Shown here: positions 15,639 to 24,773 of the stretch, in pieces
How the letters are laid out: each line of letters begins with the position of its first letter
Numbering within the stretch: the stretch's first letter is position 1
Assembly: GCA_900542935.1 (NCBI GenBank)
Contig: UQPN01000006.1
Coordinates: 1-64,000, forward strand
Reading direction: 5' to 3'
From: an uncultured Eubacteriales bacterium
GTDB taxonomy: Bacteria > Bacillota > Clostridia > Christensenellales > Borkfalkiaceae
DNA length: 64,000 nucleotides
Notes under the pieces: generated by a model
Databases searched by the model: none
Told to the model about the DNA's origin: nothing
The model's input: only the letters and a program-made list of their open reading frames with translations
Made by a program: the position numbers and the translations under genes

Positions 15639-18068
15639 TTACTTGAATTTTACGATGGTAACGCCTCCCTCGCCTTCGCCGTAAACGCCGAGTCGGTATT
15701 CCTTCACGCGTTTATCCTTTCGCAGCAGCTCGTGAATCGCCGCCCGCAGCTTTCCCGTTCCCACGCCGTGCACGATACGCACTTCTTCCAGGTTGGATAC
15801 AATCGCGGAATCCAGAAACGTTTCCACGTCCGCCACGGCTTCTAAAACCGTCTCGCCGATCACGTTGATTTCCAGCGCGGGCGCAAGTCTCGGCGCAAGA
15901 TTTTTCGTGATTTTCACGTCGCCCCGCCCGATTCCCGGCTTTCCCTTTCCTTTCCCGTTTTCCGCGAAAGAGCCCGCCGCAGTATTATTATTTTGCCCGT
16001 TCCAGCCGTTTATAAGCGTGGAAAGCGAGGAAATTTTCACGCGCAGCTTAATTTCGCCGCAGGAGACTTCCGCTTCGTTTTTTTCCTTTCGGACGGAGAG
16101 CACTTCTCCCGCCTTTCCCACGGTATCTATCAGCACTTTATCGCCGGGTTTCAGCTTATTTTTATCCGCGGGCGCGTATTGAGGCTTGCTTTCTTCCTCC
16201 GCCTCTGCTTCGTATGCCTTGGAAAGCAGCTTGTTTTTCAGCGTGCGCGCCTTAATCAGGTCGCCTTCGGTAAGTTCCGATTTATCGAACAACGCTTCCA
16301 TTTCGGAAAGCAATTCTTCCGCCTGCGCGGCTTTTTCCGCCACTTTGCGCCGAAGTTCCGCTTTTGCGCCCGCCTGCAGTTTTTCGCGTTCCGCGGCAAG
16401 CTTTTTTCTTTCCTCGTCCGCCGCGGTGATTTTTTCTTTCAGTTCGGCTACTTCGCGCGCGCTTTCTTTCGTCAGTTCTTCCGCTTTCAGACGGCTTTCT
16501 TCCGCCCGCCGCACAATGTTTTCCAGCTTCTGCGAATCCTCCGATAAATACGATGCCGCAGCCGTTAAAATCTCTTCTTTCAGCCCCCATTTTCTTGCAA
16601 TCGCCAGAGCGTTGCTCGAACCCGCCAGTCCCAAACGGATTACGTACAGCGGCTGCAACGTTTTCGAATCGAACTGCATGGAAGCGTTTTCGATGTCTTT
16701 CGCCGTAAACGCAAACTCTTTCAGCGAAGAATAATGCGTGGTAACGATGCCCGTACAGCCCGTTTTCAGCAAATATTCCACCACCGCGCGGGCAAGCGCC
16801 TGTCCTTCTTCTGGGTCCGTTCCTCCGCCGAGCTCGTCAAGAAGCACCAGCGAATTTTTATCCGCTTTCTCCACGATTTCCGAAAGATTCTTCACGTGCG
16901 ACGAAAACGTGGAAAGGCTTTCTTCTATACTCTGCGCGTCTCCCACGTCGCAATAAATTTCTTTGAATACGGCAACGTTCGCGCGCCTTGCGGGAATAAA
17001 CAGCCCGCATGCCGCCATCAGGCAGAACAGCCCCACCATTTTTAACGTAACCGTCTTGCCGCCCGTGTTCGGTCCGCTCACCAGCAACCAGCGATATTCC
17101 GCCCCCAGCGCAAGCGTAACCGGCACCACTTTCTTTTTATCGATTAACGGATGCCTGCCTCCGTCGATTTCAATCACGCCTTTTTCGTTCGTTTCCGGGC
17201 GCACGGCGGCAAGCGAATACGCGTATTCCGCCCGCGCGTAACACCCGTCAATCTCTTCCAGAATCTCCTGCGCCGCCGTCAGTTCCTCTTTCATTCTCCC
17301 CAGCCGCACAGACATATCCTTGAGGATCCGCTCCACTTCTTCCCGTTCGTCAAGGTGCAGCGAACGCAGCTCGTTATTCATTTCCAGCACTTCTTCCGGT
17401 TCGATGAAAAACGTCGCGCCCGAAGAAGAACGGTCGTGAATAAACCCTTTCACGTTGCGTTTGTATTCCGCACGTACGGGCAGCACGTAACGGTTGTCGC
17501 GCATCGTTACGATGCCGTCCTGCAGATACTTTCCTTCCGCGCCCGTCAGATATTCGCCGAGGCGCGCTTTGATACGCTCGTTCAGTGCGCGGATATCCCG
17601 CCTCAGCGCAAACAGCTTTTCGCTGGCGTGATCGGAAAGCTCGTCCTCGCTCACGATTTTTTCGAAAATATCGTCCTCCAGATTCCTGTCGTAATACAAT
17701 CTGTCGGCATACGCTTTCATCAGAGTGATTTCTTCGTCGGAAACGCCCGCAATCGAATCCCGCGCAATCCGCACCGAACGAAGCAACCGCCCCGCCGCCA
17801 GCAATTCCGCGCAGGACAAAGCCGCGCCTTTCTGCGCCCGTTCCAGACTGTCGCCCAAAGGTTCGAAAAATTCCACTTTGGAAAGCCCGTAGGTAAACAG
17901 CAGCTTTACGCATTCGCCCGTAAGCGCCAGCCGCCGCTTCGTTTCCGCTATCGTGTCGGCGGGCATACAGTTTTTCAAACGTTCTTTTCCGCCCTCCAGC
18001 GTGGCGAAACCTGCCGCTGATTCCAGAATTTTATTCAGTTCCGTCTTTTCAATCGCTTTCAGATTCAT
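15639..18068 (-). CDS. mutS2: MutS2 / RqcU-type ATPase with Smr domain
   Basis: Predicted 809-aa protein lacking the mismatch-binding domain of MutS. It has lever and clamp helices, ATPase motifs GPNTGGKTVTLK and LVLLDELGGGTDPEEGQAL, a long charged coiled coil at about residues 510-620, and a C-terminal Smr domain (EVRIVHGVGTGKLRAAIHELL). MutS2 family members act on stalled or collided ribosomes or on recombination intermediates. Start ATG 18068 has AAGGAAAAG upstream; a longer reading overlaps the U32 gene. It follows the U32 gene by 19 nt and probably shares its transcript. Confidence 0.93.
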   Translation of the reverse strand: MNLKAIEKTELNKILESAAGFATLEGGKERLKNCMPADTIAETKRRLALTGECVKLLFTYGLSKVEFFEPLGDSLERAQKGAALSCAELLAAGRLLRSVRIARDSIAGVSDEEITLMKAYADRLYYDRNLEDDIFEKIVSEDELSDHASEKLFALRRDIRALNERIKARLGEYLTGAEGKYLQDGIVTMRDNRYVLPVRAEYKRNVKGFIHDRSSSGATFFIEPEEVLEMNNELRSLHLDEREEVERILKDMSVRLGRMKEELTAAQEILEEIDGCYARAEYAYSLAAVRPETNEKGVIEIDGGRHPLIDKKKVVPVTLALGAEYRWLLVSGPNTGGKTVTLKMVGLFCLMAACGLFIPARRANVAVFKEIYCDVGDAQSIEESLSTFSSHVKNLSEIVEKADKNSLVLLDELGGGTDPEEGQALARAVVEYLLKTGCTGIVTTHYSSLKEFAFTAKDIENASMQFDSKTLQPLYVIRLGLAGSSNALAIARKWGLKEEILTAAASYLSEDSQKLENIVRRAEESRLKAEELTKESAREVAELKEKITAADEERKKLAAEREKLQAGAKAELRRKVAEKAAQAEELLSEMEALFDKSELTEGDLIKARTLKNKLLSKAYEAEAEEESKPQYAPADKNKLKPGDKVLIDTVGKAGEVLSVRKEKNEAEVSCGEIKLRVKISSLSTLINGWNGQNNNTAAGSFAENGKGKGKPGIGRGDVKITKNLAPRLAPALEINVIGETVLEAVADVETFLDSAIVSNLEEVRIVHGVGTGKLRAAIHELLRKDKRVKEYRLGVYGEGEGGVTIVKFK

Positions 18069-18087
18069 AACTTCTTCGTCTTTTCCT

Positions 18088-20544
18088 TCACAGCACGCTG
18101 TTTTTCGCATGCCCGTACGTATAATTTTTAAATTTGTTTTTCTGTTCTTCTTCGTCGCCGCAAAGCGCTATCGTGCCCGCAACGTCCCGTTCGCACGTAC
18201 AATCGATCAGCGGCGTCGCCCCTTCCGGCGCTCCGCTTACAAGATTCGCGCAGTTAAAAATTTCAAACCGGCACTCTCCCGGCCCGTCTTTATATCTCCG
18301 CACGGGAAAAGCCCTGCCCGCTTCGTCCGTCAGCGTATAAAACTCCCGCTTATCGCACGCGCCGCACGTTTTCCCGAACGGACAGTAACAAAGATCCATC
18401 GTTTTTATATCGCCCGAATCCAATGCCGACACCGCAACGCCGGGCGCGATTTTCTGCGCCGTCCGCATTATTTTTTGCTGTTCCGCCGCAGAAATTTCTT
18501 TGGATAAAACAATCGCCGTCAACCCTTCCGTCTGCAGCATTTCCTGCAACGCCGCCACATTCGTGAGGTTTGCGCCCGTACCGAAAATCAACTTTGTACG
18601 GTACTTTTTCGCAAATTCCGCCCCCGAATAATTTTCCGCGTAAATACCTTCGATGCAGCCGCTTTTTACGGCTTCCGCAATCGCTTTTTCCGTCTCCGCC
18701 GTCGCATACGCGGGATAGTAAATGTATTTTCCCGCATTTTCATCCGTCGGAATTTCCCCGAAAAGCTCCTTGAGATACGCCTTAACGCCGTCCTCACCGC
18801 CGAAAAACCGCGTATAATCGTCCGGTTTCGCTATCCGGAATCGCACGTTCTTTTCTTTCCCGGTAAACCGCCGCGCTATCGCCGCAACGCCCAAGCAAGT
18901 TGCCTCAACCGCACCGCCGTTACTTTCGGTAAGTACCGCGCCGTAATGATCAAAAAACGCCGCAGCGTCAAGTTTTCCGCGTTCTTCGTCCGGTTTCGCA
19001 TAAGAATCCGCCAGCGCGGCGTAAAACTCCCTTCGGAAAGCGTTTAAAAGCGACTTCGGTAAAAACGCGTTTTTCGTTTCGATTTTCGAAAAATTCACTT
19101 CGAACGGCAGTCCGTCCGTTTTTTTGAAACACTCCGCAATTTCTTCTTCCGTCAACGCCCGATTTTCCGCCTTGCCGAGAACGTCCGCCGTTTTCACGGT
19201 AATTCCGCCGCATTTTGCAATGCCGCGCTCGCCCTCGTTCATGGAAACGTCGATAAAAATCGCCCGTTTTTTCTGCACGGACAGCACGCGCGCAAGCGAC
19301 TTCGTATCGGTGGTAACAAAAACGCCGTCGCCGTTTTTCAGTCTTTCTTTCGACGAAATAAACATTCCCCGCGCGGCGAATCCGCCTTTTCCCGCACCAA
19401 GCGACGCCTTTCCCGCAAACGACGCTCCGCCGATTTCTTTTTTATCCCGCAGAATTTTAAACGCGTCTCCCGCGGAAAATTCTTCGCGCGTTTCCACGAA
19501 ATATTTTCCGTTCACCACTTTCACAACGCCCGCTTTTTCGCCGATATGCCCCTGCATGTACGGCGAAAGCAACCGCTTATCCTGCCCGAATCCAAGCCCC
19601 TGCGTATAATTTCCGCGGTTATACGCGCGTTTCAGATCGGAAAGCGCGCGAGACTTTTCCGCTTCGTCCGCCCCGCCGAAAATCTTGCCGTAATACAAAG
19701 CGGCAGCCGCAACGTATTCTTTCCGCCGCATCCGCCCCTCTGTTTTAAACGACTTCACGCCCGCTTCCGCCAGTTTCAGCGCCGCCTCGCCTAAGCACAA
19801 ATCGGAAAGCGACAGCGCGTAATACTTCCCGTCGCTTCCGCGCGTTTCGCAGCTTCCGGCTTTCCCGTTCGCACCGGAATAAGCTTTTTCCGCGCAGTTT
19901 TTTTCTTCGTTTTCCGCCCCGGCAACGCCCGCGCGGTCGTACGCATACTTTTTACGGCAAGGCTGCTTGCACCTGCCGCGGTTTCCGCTTTGTCCGCCCG
20001 CAAACGACGAAAAATAGCATTGTCCCGAAAAACAAGTGCACAGCGCCCCCTGCACAAACGCTTCCGTTTCGATAATCTTCGTAATTTTTTCTATTTCTTC
20101 GAATTTAGTCTCGCGGGCAAGAATCACGCGCGAAAACCCGCACTCTTTCGCAAACAAAGCTCCGTTTTCGTTGCACACGCCCGCCTGCGTGCTCAGATGC
20201 AGTACGATTGCGGGATAAACTTTCTTTATCGCCCTCCCCAGAAAAATATCCTGCATGATAATCGCGTCCGCGCCGAAACTCCACACTTTTAAAAGCGCGG
20301 CAACAAATTCCCGCAACTCTTCGTCTTTCGCCAGCGTGTTCATCGCCACGTACACTTTCGCGCCGGAAAGATGCGCCTCGCGGATAATTTCTTTCAGTCT
20401 TTCGTCGTCGAAATTTTCCGCCCCGGCCCGCGCCGAAAAACTGCTGTAACCAAGATATATCGCGTCCGTGCCCGCGCCGAGAGCCGCCCGCGCGCATTCG
20501 ATATTCCCCGCGGGAGATAATATTTCCACCGATTCTCTTTCCAT
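18088..20544 (-). CDS. U32 family peptidase-like protein, large form
   Basis: Predicted 818-aa protein. The first 300 residues form the U32 TIM barrel: ILSPAGNIECARAALGAGTDAIYLG at the start, VFVQGALCTCFSG-like cysteine region (GALCTCFSGQCYFSSF) and CKQPCRKKY, a conserved metal or cluster site. The rest holds the C-terminal beta domain and extra modules seen in the long Firmicutes version, including two further cysteine motifs near the end (CYCPFGKTCGACDK). Family members TrhP and RlhA act in RNA hydroxylation, so an RNA-modification role is more likely than proteolysis. It starts 7 nt after hprK and leads into mutS2. Confidence 0.88.
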   Translation of the reverse strand: MERESVEILSPAGNIECARAALGAGTDAIYLGYSSFSARAGAENFDDERLKEIIREAHLSGAKVYVAMNTLAKDEELREFVAALLKVWSFGADAIIMQDIFLGRAIKKVYPAIVLHLSTQAGVCNENGALFAKECGFSRVILARETKFEEIEKITKIIETEAFVQGALCTCFSGQCYFSSFAGGQSGNRGRCKQPCRKKYAYDRAGVAGAENEEKNCAEKAYSGANGKAGSCETRGSDGKYYALSLSDLCLGEAALKLAEAGVKSFKTEGRMRRKEYVAAAALYYGKIFGGADEAEKSRALSDLKRAYNRGNYTQGLGFGQDKRLLSPYMQGHIGEKAGVVKVVNGKYFVETREEFSAGDAFKILRDKKEIGGASFAGKASLGAGKGGFAARGMFISSKERLKNGDGVFVTTDTKSLARVLSVQKKRAIFIDVSMNEGERGIAKCGGITVKTADVLGKAENRALTEEEIAECFKKTDGLPFEVNFSKIETKNAFLPKSLLNAFRREFYAALADSYAKPDEERGKLDAAAFFDHYGAVLTESNGGAVEATCLGVAAIARRFTGKEKNVRFRIAKPDDYTRFFGGEDGVKAYLKELFGEIPTDENAGKYIYYPAYATAETEKAIAEAVKSGCIEGIYAENYSGAEFAKKYRTKLIFGTGANLTNVAALQEMLQTEGLTAIVLSKEISAAEQQKIMRTAQKIAPGVAVSALDSGDIKTMDLCYCPFGKTCGACDKREFYTLTDEAGRAFPVRRYKDGPGECRFEIFNCANLVSGAPEGATPLIDCTCERDVAGTIALCGDEEEQKNKFKNYTYGHAKNSVL

Positions 20545-20551
20545 GCGTACG

Positions 20552-21472
20552 TTATCTTCCTATGCTTTTCGAAATCAATTCTTCCGCTGCGTCGTAGCCC
20601 ATGCTCTTCAGGCGGAAATTTCTCGCCGCCACTTCGATGATGATGGCAAGATTCCGCCCCGGCGATACGGGAATCACGATTTTGGGAATCTTCACTCCCA
20701 GAATTTCTTCCGTACTTCCCTCGTCTCCCACGCGGTCGTATTCCTTTCCTTCCTGCCAGCGCTCCATTTCGATTTCCATATCGATTTTCTTCTCGTCCAG
20801 CACCGAACCTGAACCGTACATGCTCTTCACGTTGATAATGCCGATGCCTCGAAGCTCCATAAAATAACGGATCATATCGGGCGCCGAACCGTACAATTCG
20901 TTGGTGATTTCCCGGATCAGCACGCTGTCGTCCGCAATCAGCCGATGTCCGCGCTTGATAAGTTCCATCGCGGTTTCGCTCTTTCCTACGCCGCTTTTAC
21001 CGGTCAGCAGCACGCCCACGCCGAAAACTTCCATCAGCACGCCGTGGTTTCTCGTCGTCGGCGCCAGAACGCGGTTTAAATGAATATATAAATCGCTCAT
21101 CAGATCGGTCGTCGGTTTCGGGCTTCTGAAAATCGGGCATTTAACCTTTCTCGCCTCTTCGGCAAGTTCGGGCAAAACCGGCAAATCGCGGCTGAGAATG
21201 ATACACGGAATTTCCCCCTGCGCCAGCAAATCGGCAATCTTTTTGCGGCGGACGTCCTCCGGGAAGGAGCGGAGATATTCGTGTTCCGCGAAGCCCAGCA
21301 CCTCCACGCGGCTCGTATCGAAATAATCGAAAAAACCGGCAAGCGCCAGTCCGGGGCGTTCCACGCTCTTGCTCGAAAGCGTTATTTCTCCTCTGCCCGC
21401 GTATACGATTTCAAGATGCAGATCTCCCGCGAATTTATCCAGTTTCAGGCTTTCCGTTACATGTTGCGTCAT
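20552..21472 (-). CDS. hprK: HPr(Ser) kinase/phosphorylase
   Basis: Predicted 306-aa bifunctional enzyme that phosphorylates or dephosphorylates Ser46 of HPr, controlling carbon catabolite repression. The N-terminal half is the DRTGG-like domain; the C-terminal half has P-loop GKSGVGKSETAMELI near residue 155, the capping loop, and the HprK signature around GVKIPKIVIPVSPGRNLA. GGAGG precedes the ATG. It is upstream of and close to the U32 gene. Length and motifs are normal. A second, much smaller HprK-like protein is encoded at 48113-48853 and is not this enzyme. Confidence 0.95.
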   Translation of the reverse strand: MTQHVTESLKLDKFAGDLHLEIVYAGRGEITLSSKSVERPGLALAGFFDYFDTSRVEVLGFAEHEYLRSFPEDVRRKKIADLLAQGEIPCIILSRDLPVLPELAEEARKVKCPIFRSPKPTTDLMSDLYIHLNRVLAPTTRNHGVLMEVFGVGVLLTGKSGVGKSETAMELIKRGHRLIADDSVLIREITNELYGSAPDMIRYFMELRGIGIINVKSMYGSGSVLDEKKIDMEIEMERWQEGKEYDRVGDEGSTEEILGVKIPKIVIPVSPGRNLAIIIEVAARNFRLKSMGYDAAEELISKSIGR

Positions 21473-21533
21473 TTGTGTTTTTCCTCCGGCGGCTTTCAGC
21501 CGCGCTCTTTTTTCTCCGTTTTTTTCCGCGCGC

Positions 21534-22367
21534 TCAATCGTGCGAAAATCCGTATTCCTCGATGATTTTCCCCACGGCGTTTTCGTTGTTCGTCGCGGGA
21601 AACACGCTCACTCTTTTTTTCATTTCCTCGTTGCCGTTTTTTACGCAAAATCCTTTTCCCGCCGCTTTCAGCATTTCTTCGTCGTTCAGCTGATCGCCTG
21701 CGGCAATCGTTTTTTCCATCGGAATATGATAATAATCCGCCATAAATTTCAGCGCCGTACCCTTATTGCACGATTTCGATAAAATTTCGATATATCTCAG
21801 CGTGCTCCTCGTTACCCAGAACCTCTCCCCGAATTTCGCCTGATATTTATCCAGCAAATCACGGTGTTTATCCAAATCTTCCACGATAATCAGCAGCTTG
21901 TTTACTTTCTCGTTCTTTTTGCGTATCAGCGCGGAAAGCGGCTTATCGAGCACGGGAATCGCCTTCACTCTGCAGCTTGATTCATATCTTGCCAGCGTTT
22001 CGTCGTCGCGGTTCGCATAGTACGTTCTGCCCGTATAAAATTGCAGATGTACGCCGTCCTTTTCCACAAATTCCGCGATTTCCGCCGCGTCCTTTGCCGA
22101 AAGCGAATTTTCATAGAGAATATCTCCTGTACTAAGGTCGGATACCAGCGCGCCCGCATACGAAGTCGCTATTCCTTTCACGCCGAGTTCCGCCGCGATT
22201 TTTTCCACGGACGGCAGCATGCGCCCCGTACAGATACAGAATTTCCCGCCCGCCGCCATATACCTTTGTATCGCTTCGTACGTTTCTTGCCCCACCGATT
22301 TATCGTCTTTCAATAAAGTTCCGTCCAGATCGGATGCGATCAGTCGGTAATCGAGTCTTTCTTTCAT
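21534..22367 (-). CDS. Cof-type HAD-IIB phosphatase
   Basis: Predicted 277-aa hydrolase. HAD motif I is ASDLDGTLLKDD near residue 11 with the nucleophile Asp; a cap domain of type C2B occupies the middle; motif III lysine and motif IV (AAGDQLNDEEML) lie near the C-terminus. The family dephosphorylates sugar phosphates, pyridoxal phosphate or flavin precursors; the substrate here is not deducible. It lies between uvrC and hprK on the same strand with short gaps and a good Shine-Dalgarno (AAGGG). Confidence 0.88.
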   Translation of the reverse strand: MKERLDYRLIASDLDGTLLKDDKSVGQETYEAIQRYMAAGGKFCICTGRMLPSVEKIAAELGVKGIATSYAGALVSDLSTGDILYENSLSAKDAAEIAEFVEKDGVHLQFYTGRTYYANRDDETLARYESSCRVKAIPVLDKPLSALIRKKNEKVNKLLIIVEDLDKHRDLLDKYQAKFGERFWVTRSTLRYIEILSKSCNKGTALKFMADYYHIPMEKTIAAGDQLNDEEMLKAAGKGFCVKNGNEEMKKRVSVFPATNNENAVGKIIEEYGFSHD

Positions 22368-22399
22368 TTGTATTTTCCCTTGCGTTTCTTACGTAATTT

Positions 22400-24223
22400 T
22401 CAAAAATTTTCTTCGAAATATTTTTTGATGTTTTTTGCCAGCTTTTCGCCGATTCCGGGCACCGCCGCAAGCTCTTCTTCGCTTGCCTGCGCCACGTTTT
22501 CCACGCTTCTGAACGTTTCTAAAAGCGCCTTTCTCTTCTCTTTTCCCACGCCTTCGATTTCTTCGAAACGCGACGTCAGATTCCGCTTGTCGTGCAGCGT
22601 GCGGAAATAGGTAATCGCAAATCTGTGCGCCTCATCGCGGAGCCGTTGCAGCATTTTCAGCGCGTAATCTCTGCGGTCTATCTTTACGCTTTCTTCGCTA
22701 TGGAGCGTAAACACTTCCTCTTCCCGCTTGGCAAGCGAAACGAGGTCTATTCCCGTAACGTTCATTTCGTCGAAAATCTCTTTTACGGAAGATAACTGTC
22801 CTTTGCCGCCGTCGATAACGATTAAATCGGGCTTTTGAAACCGCTCCTCTTCCTCCGTGCCCAGCTTTGCAAGCCTGCGCCTTAAAACTTCCTGCAACGA
22901 AGCGAAATCGTTTGCGCCTTCCACCGTTTTTATGCGGAATCTGCGGTAGGAATTTCTGTCCGGCTCCCCGTCGGAAAACACCGCCATCGAACCCACTTTA
23001 TCCACGCCGCTGATATTCGAAATATCGTAACACTCCATGCGTTTGGGGTAGCGGGAAAGGGAAAGCAGCGTTTTCAGCCGCTCGCACGCCGCCGTCGTCA
23101 TGTCGTCCTTGTGTTTTATCCTGTCTACCGATTTTAAAAGATAATCTTCGGCGTTTTTTGCGGACATATCCAGAAGCGCGCGTTTCACGCCCGATTTCGG
23201 CGTAACGAATTTTACTTTCTTCCCCTGCGTTTTTTCGAAATACTCTTCCAGAAGTTCCTGCCCTTCCACGGGTTCCGAAACAATTTCTTCCGGCAATTCG
23301 TGGCTCTGATAATACCTCGAAATAAACGCGGCGATCGCTTCTCCGTCCGTTTCGTACGCCTCTTCCAGCGCAAAATTGCTGCCGCCCTGCATAATGCCTT
23401 TTCTGGTTACCAGCAGCGAAATCGCGGAATATAGCCGGTTGGTTTTATAAGCGATGATATCCGCGTCGATGTAACGGTTGAGCGAAGTAATCCGTTTGAG
23501 TTTCAGCTTGTCCAGCATCTGCAATTTTTCGCGGTAATTCATCGCCAGTTCGAATTCTTCCTCTTCGGCGAACTTCATCATCTTTTGCCTGAGAATCGTT
23601 TCCGCTTCTTCCAGATCCCCGTCCAGAAAAGCAAGCGCCCGCTTCACCGCGTCTGCGTATTCTTTTTCGAACGCTTCCCCTTCCGCAACTCGCGCGCACG
23701 GCGCCAGACAGCGGTGCAGATGCGCCGCAAGGCACGGCTTTTTCGGTTTATCGCCTATCGCCGCGGCGCAGGTTCTCACGTTGAACACCAAAGAAAGAAT
23801 TTCCAGCACGTCTTTGCAGCGGATGCCGCCCATAAACGGACCGAAATATTTCCCGTCTTTCGTCAGTTTCCGCGTAATCGAAAAGCGCGGAAACTTTTCG
23901 TTCGTGTGCGCTTTGATATACGGGTACGTTTTGTCGTCCTTTAAAAGAATGTTGTATTTCGGCTTGTATTTTTTGATGAGATTGTTTTCCAGCGCCAGCG
24001 CGTCGATTTCCGTCGCCGTGATAATGTACGAAAAATCAACGATCCTCGCCACCATCGCCGCCACTTTTTCCGGCTTATAACTGTTCTGAAAATACTGGCG
24101 CACGCGGTTTTTCAGAATACGCGCTTTGCCAACGTAAATCACCACGTCGCTTTCGTCGCGCATGATATACACGCCCGGTCGTTCGGGCAGCATTTTCAGT
24201 TTTTCGGCGATGATTTCGTTCAT
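22400..24223 (-). CDS. uvrC: UvrABC system protein C
   Basis: Predicted 607-aa nucleotide excision repair endonuclease. The N-terminal GIY-YIG nuclease is visible (GVYIMRDESDVVIYVGKA), followed by a UvrB-interacting UVR segment at about residues 200-235 (MKFAEEEEFELAMNYREKLQML), the RNase H-like C-terminal nuclease (CYDISNISG; LIVIDGGKGQL) and the helix-hairpin-helix pair at the end (EGVGKEKRKALL; VPGIGEKLAKNI). It cuts on both sides of bulky lesions after UvrAB loading. It is followed by the Cof hydrolase with a 32-nt gap. All domains are intact. Confidence 0.95.
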   Translation of the reverse strand: MNEIIAEKLKMLPERPGVYIMRDESDVVIYVGKARILKNRVRQYFQNSYKPEKVAAMVARIVDFSYIITATEIDALALENNLIKKYKPKYNILLKDDKTYPYIKAHTNEKFPRFSITRKLTKDGKYFGPFMGGIRCKDVLEILSLVFNVRTCAAAIGDKPKKPCLAAHLHRCLAPCARVAEGEAFEKEYADAVKRALAFLDGDLEEAETILRQKMMKFAEEEEFELAMNYREKLQMLDKLKLKRITSLNRYIDADIIAYKTNRLYSAISLLVTRKGIMQGGSNFALEEAYETDGEAIAAFISRYYQSHELPEEIVSEPVEGQELLEEYFEKTQGKKVKFVTPKSGVKRALLDMSAKNAEDYLLKSVDRIKHKDDMTTAACERLKTLLSLSRYPKRMECYDISNISGVDKVGSMAVFSDGEPDRNSYRRFRIKTVEGANDFASLQEVLRRRLAKLGTEEEERFQKPDLIVIDGGKGQLSSVKEIFDEMNVTGIDLVSLAKREEEVFTLHSEESVKIDRRDYALKMLQRLRDEAHRFAITYFRTLHDKRNLTSRFEEIEGVGKEKRKALLETFRSVENVAQASEEELAAVPGIGEKLAKNIKKYFEENF

Positions 24224-24343
24224 TTCGGCGTTTCAGACTCTCCCACTTATCATTATACACCAAATACGAAAATTTTGCAAGAATACGAACGCGTTAAACG
24301 GAAAAATCCGTACGCGCACGCGCAAAAACTCCGCCGTAGCCGT

Positions 24344-24682
24344 TCAGCAGCCGAGAAACTCCACGCTTTTCAAAAGCACGTCGTTAATCGAATCGTCGCA
24401 CAACGAATAAAACACGATTTTCCCCAGCCGTCTGCTCTTCACGATTCCCGCGCTTTTTAAAAATCTCAGCTGATGAGATACCGTCGTCTGATTGATTTCA
24501 AGCAACCTCGACATATCCGTTACGCAAAGCTCGCTGATTGCCAGCGCCGATAAAATTTTCACGCGCGTATAATCCGAAAAGACAGAAAAAAAGCACACGA
24601 TCCCCTCCAGAACGTCGCCTTTCGGCACATAGTCCTCAATCAGGTTTTTCGTGCGCTTATCCAGTAAAAGCATTTCTTCCAT
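24344..24682 (-). CDS. ArsR/SmtB family metal-responsive repressor
   Basis: Predicted 112-aa winged-helix regulator. The start at 24682 is preferred: GGGAGG is 6 nt before it, whereas the upstream ATG (24688) abuts that site. The recognition helix region is LLEINQTTVSHQLRFLKSAG and the wing SRRLGKIVFYSL. Possible ligands are the Cys in ELCVTDMS (one cysteine only, unlike the ELCVC arsenic type), SLCDD and the C-terminal FLGC. A strong 11-bp inverted repeat lies in its own promoter region, as expected for autoregulation. It is directly downstream of the copper-type P-ATPase, so copper or another soft metal is the likely signal. Confidence 0.85.
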   Translation of the reverse strand: MEEMLLLDKRTKNLIEDYVPKGDVLEGIVCFFSVFSDYTRVKILSALAISELCVTDMSRLLEINQTTVSHQLRFLKSAGIVKSRRLGKIVFYSLCDDSINDVLLKSVEFLGC

Positions 24683-24698
24683 ATTCATCCTCCCGCAT

Positions 24699-24736
24699 CG
24701 ATATATGTTTATTTGGCTATATGATAACATATATCG
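24699..24736 (-). promoter_or_regulatory. Operator-like inverted repeat upstream of the ArsR gene
   Basis: CGATATATGTT (24699-24709) and AACATATATCG (24726-24736) are perfect 11-bp inverted arms with a 16-bp spacer. The block begins 16 nt before the ArsR start and falls between copA and arsR. AT-rich split palindromes of this kind are typical ArsR/SmtB sites. Confidence 0.75.
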
Positions 24737-24773
24737 CGCGGAAGAAAATGAAAGAATATGTCGGAAAAAATCG

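Noticed and set aside
16734..16752. Extra copy of the TATGCCACG dyad within mutS2
   Set aside because: Only ATAATGCGTGG matches, it lies inside coding sequence at conserved residues, and no second unit follows.
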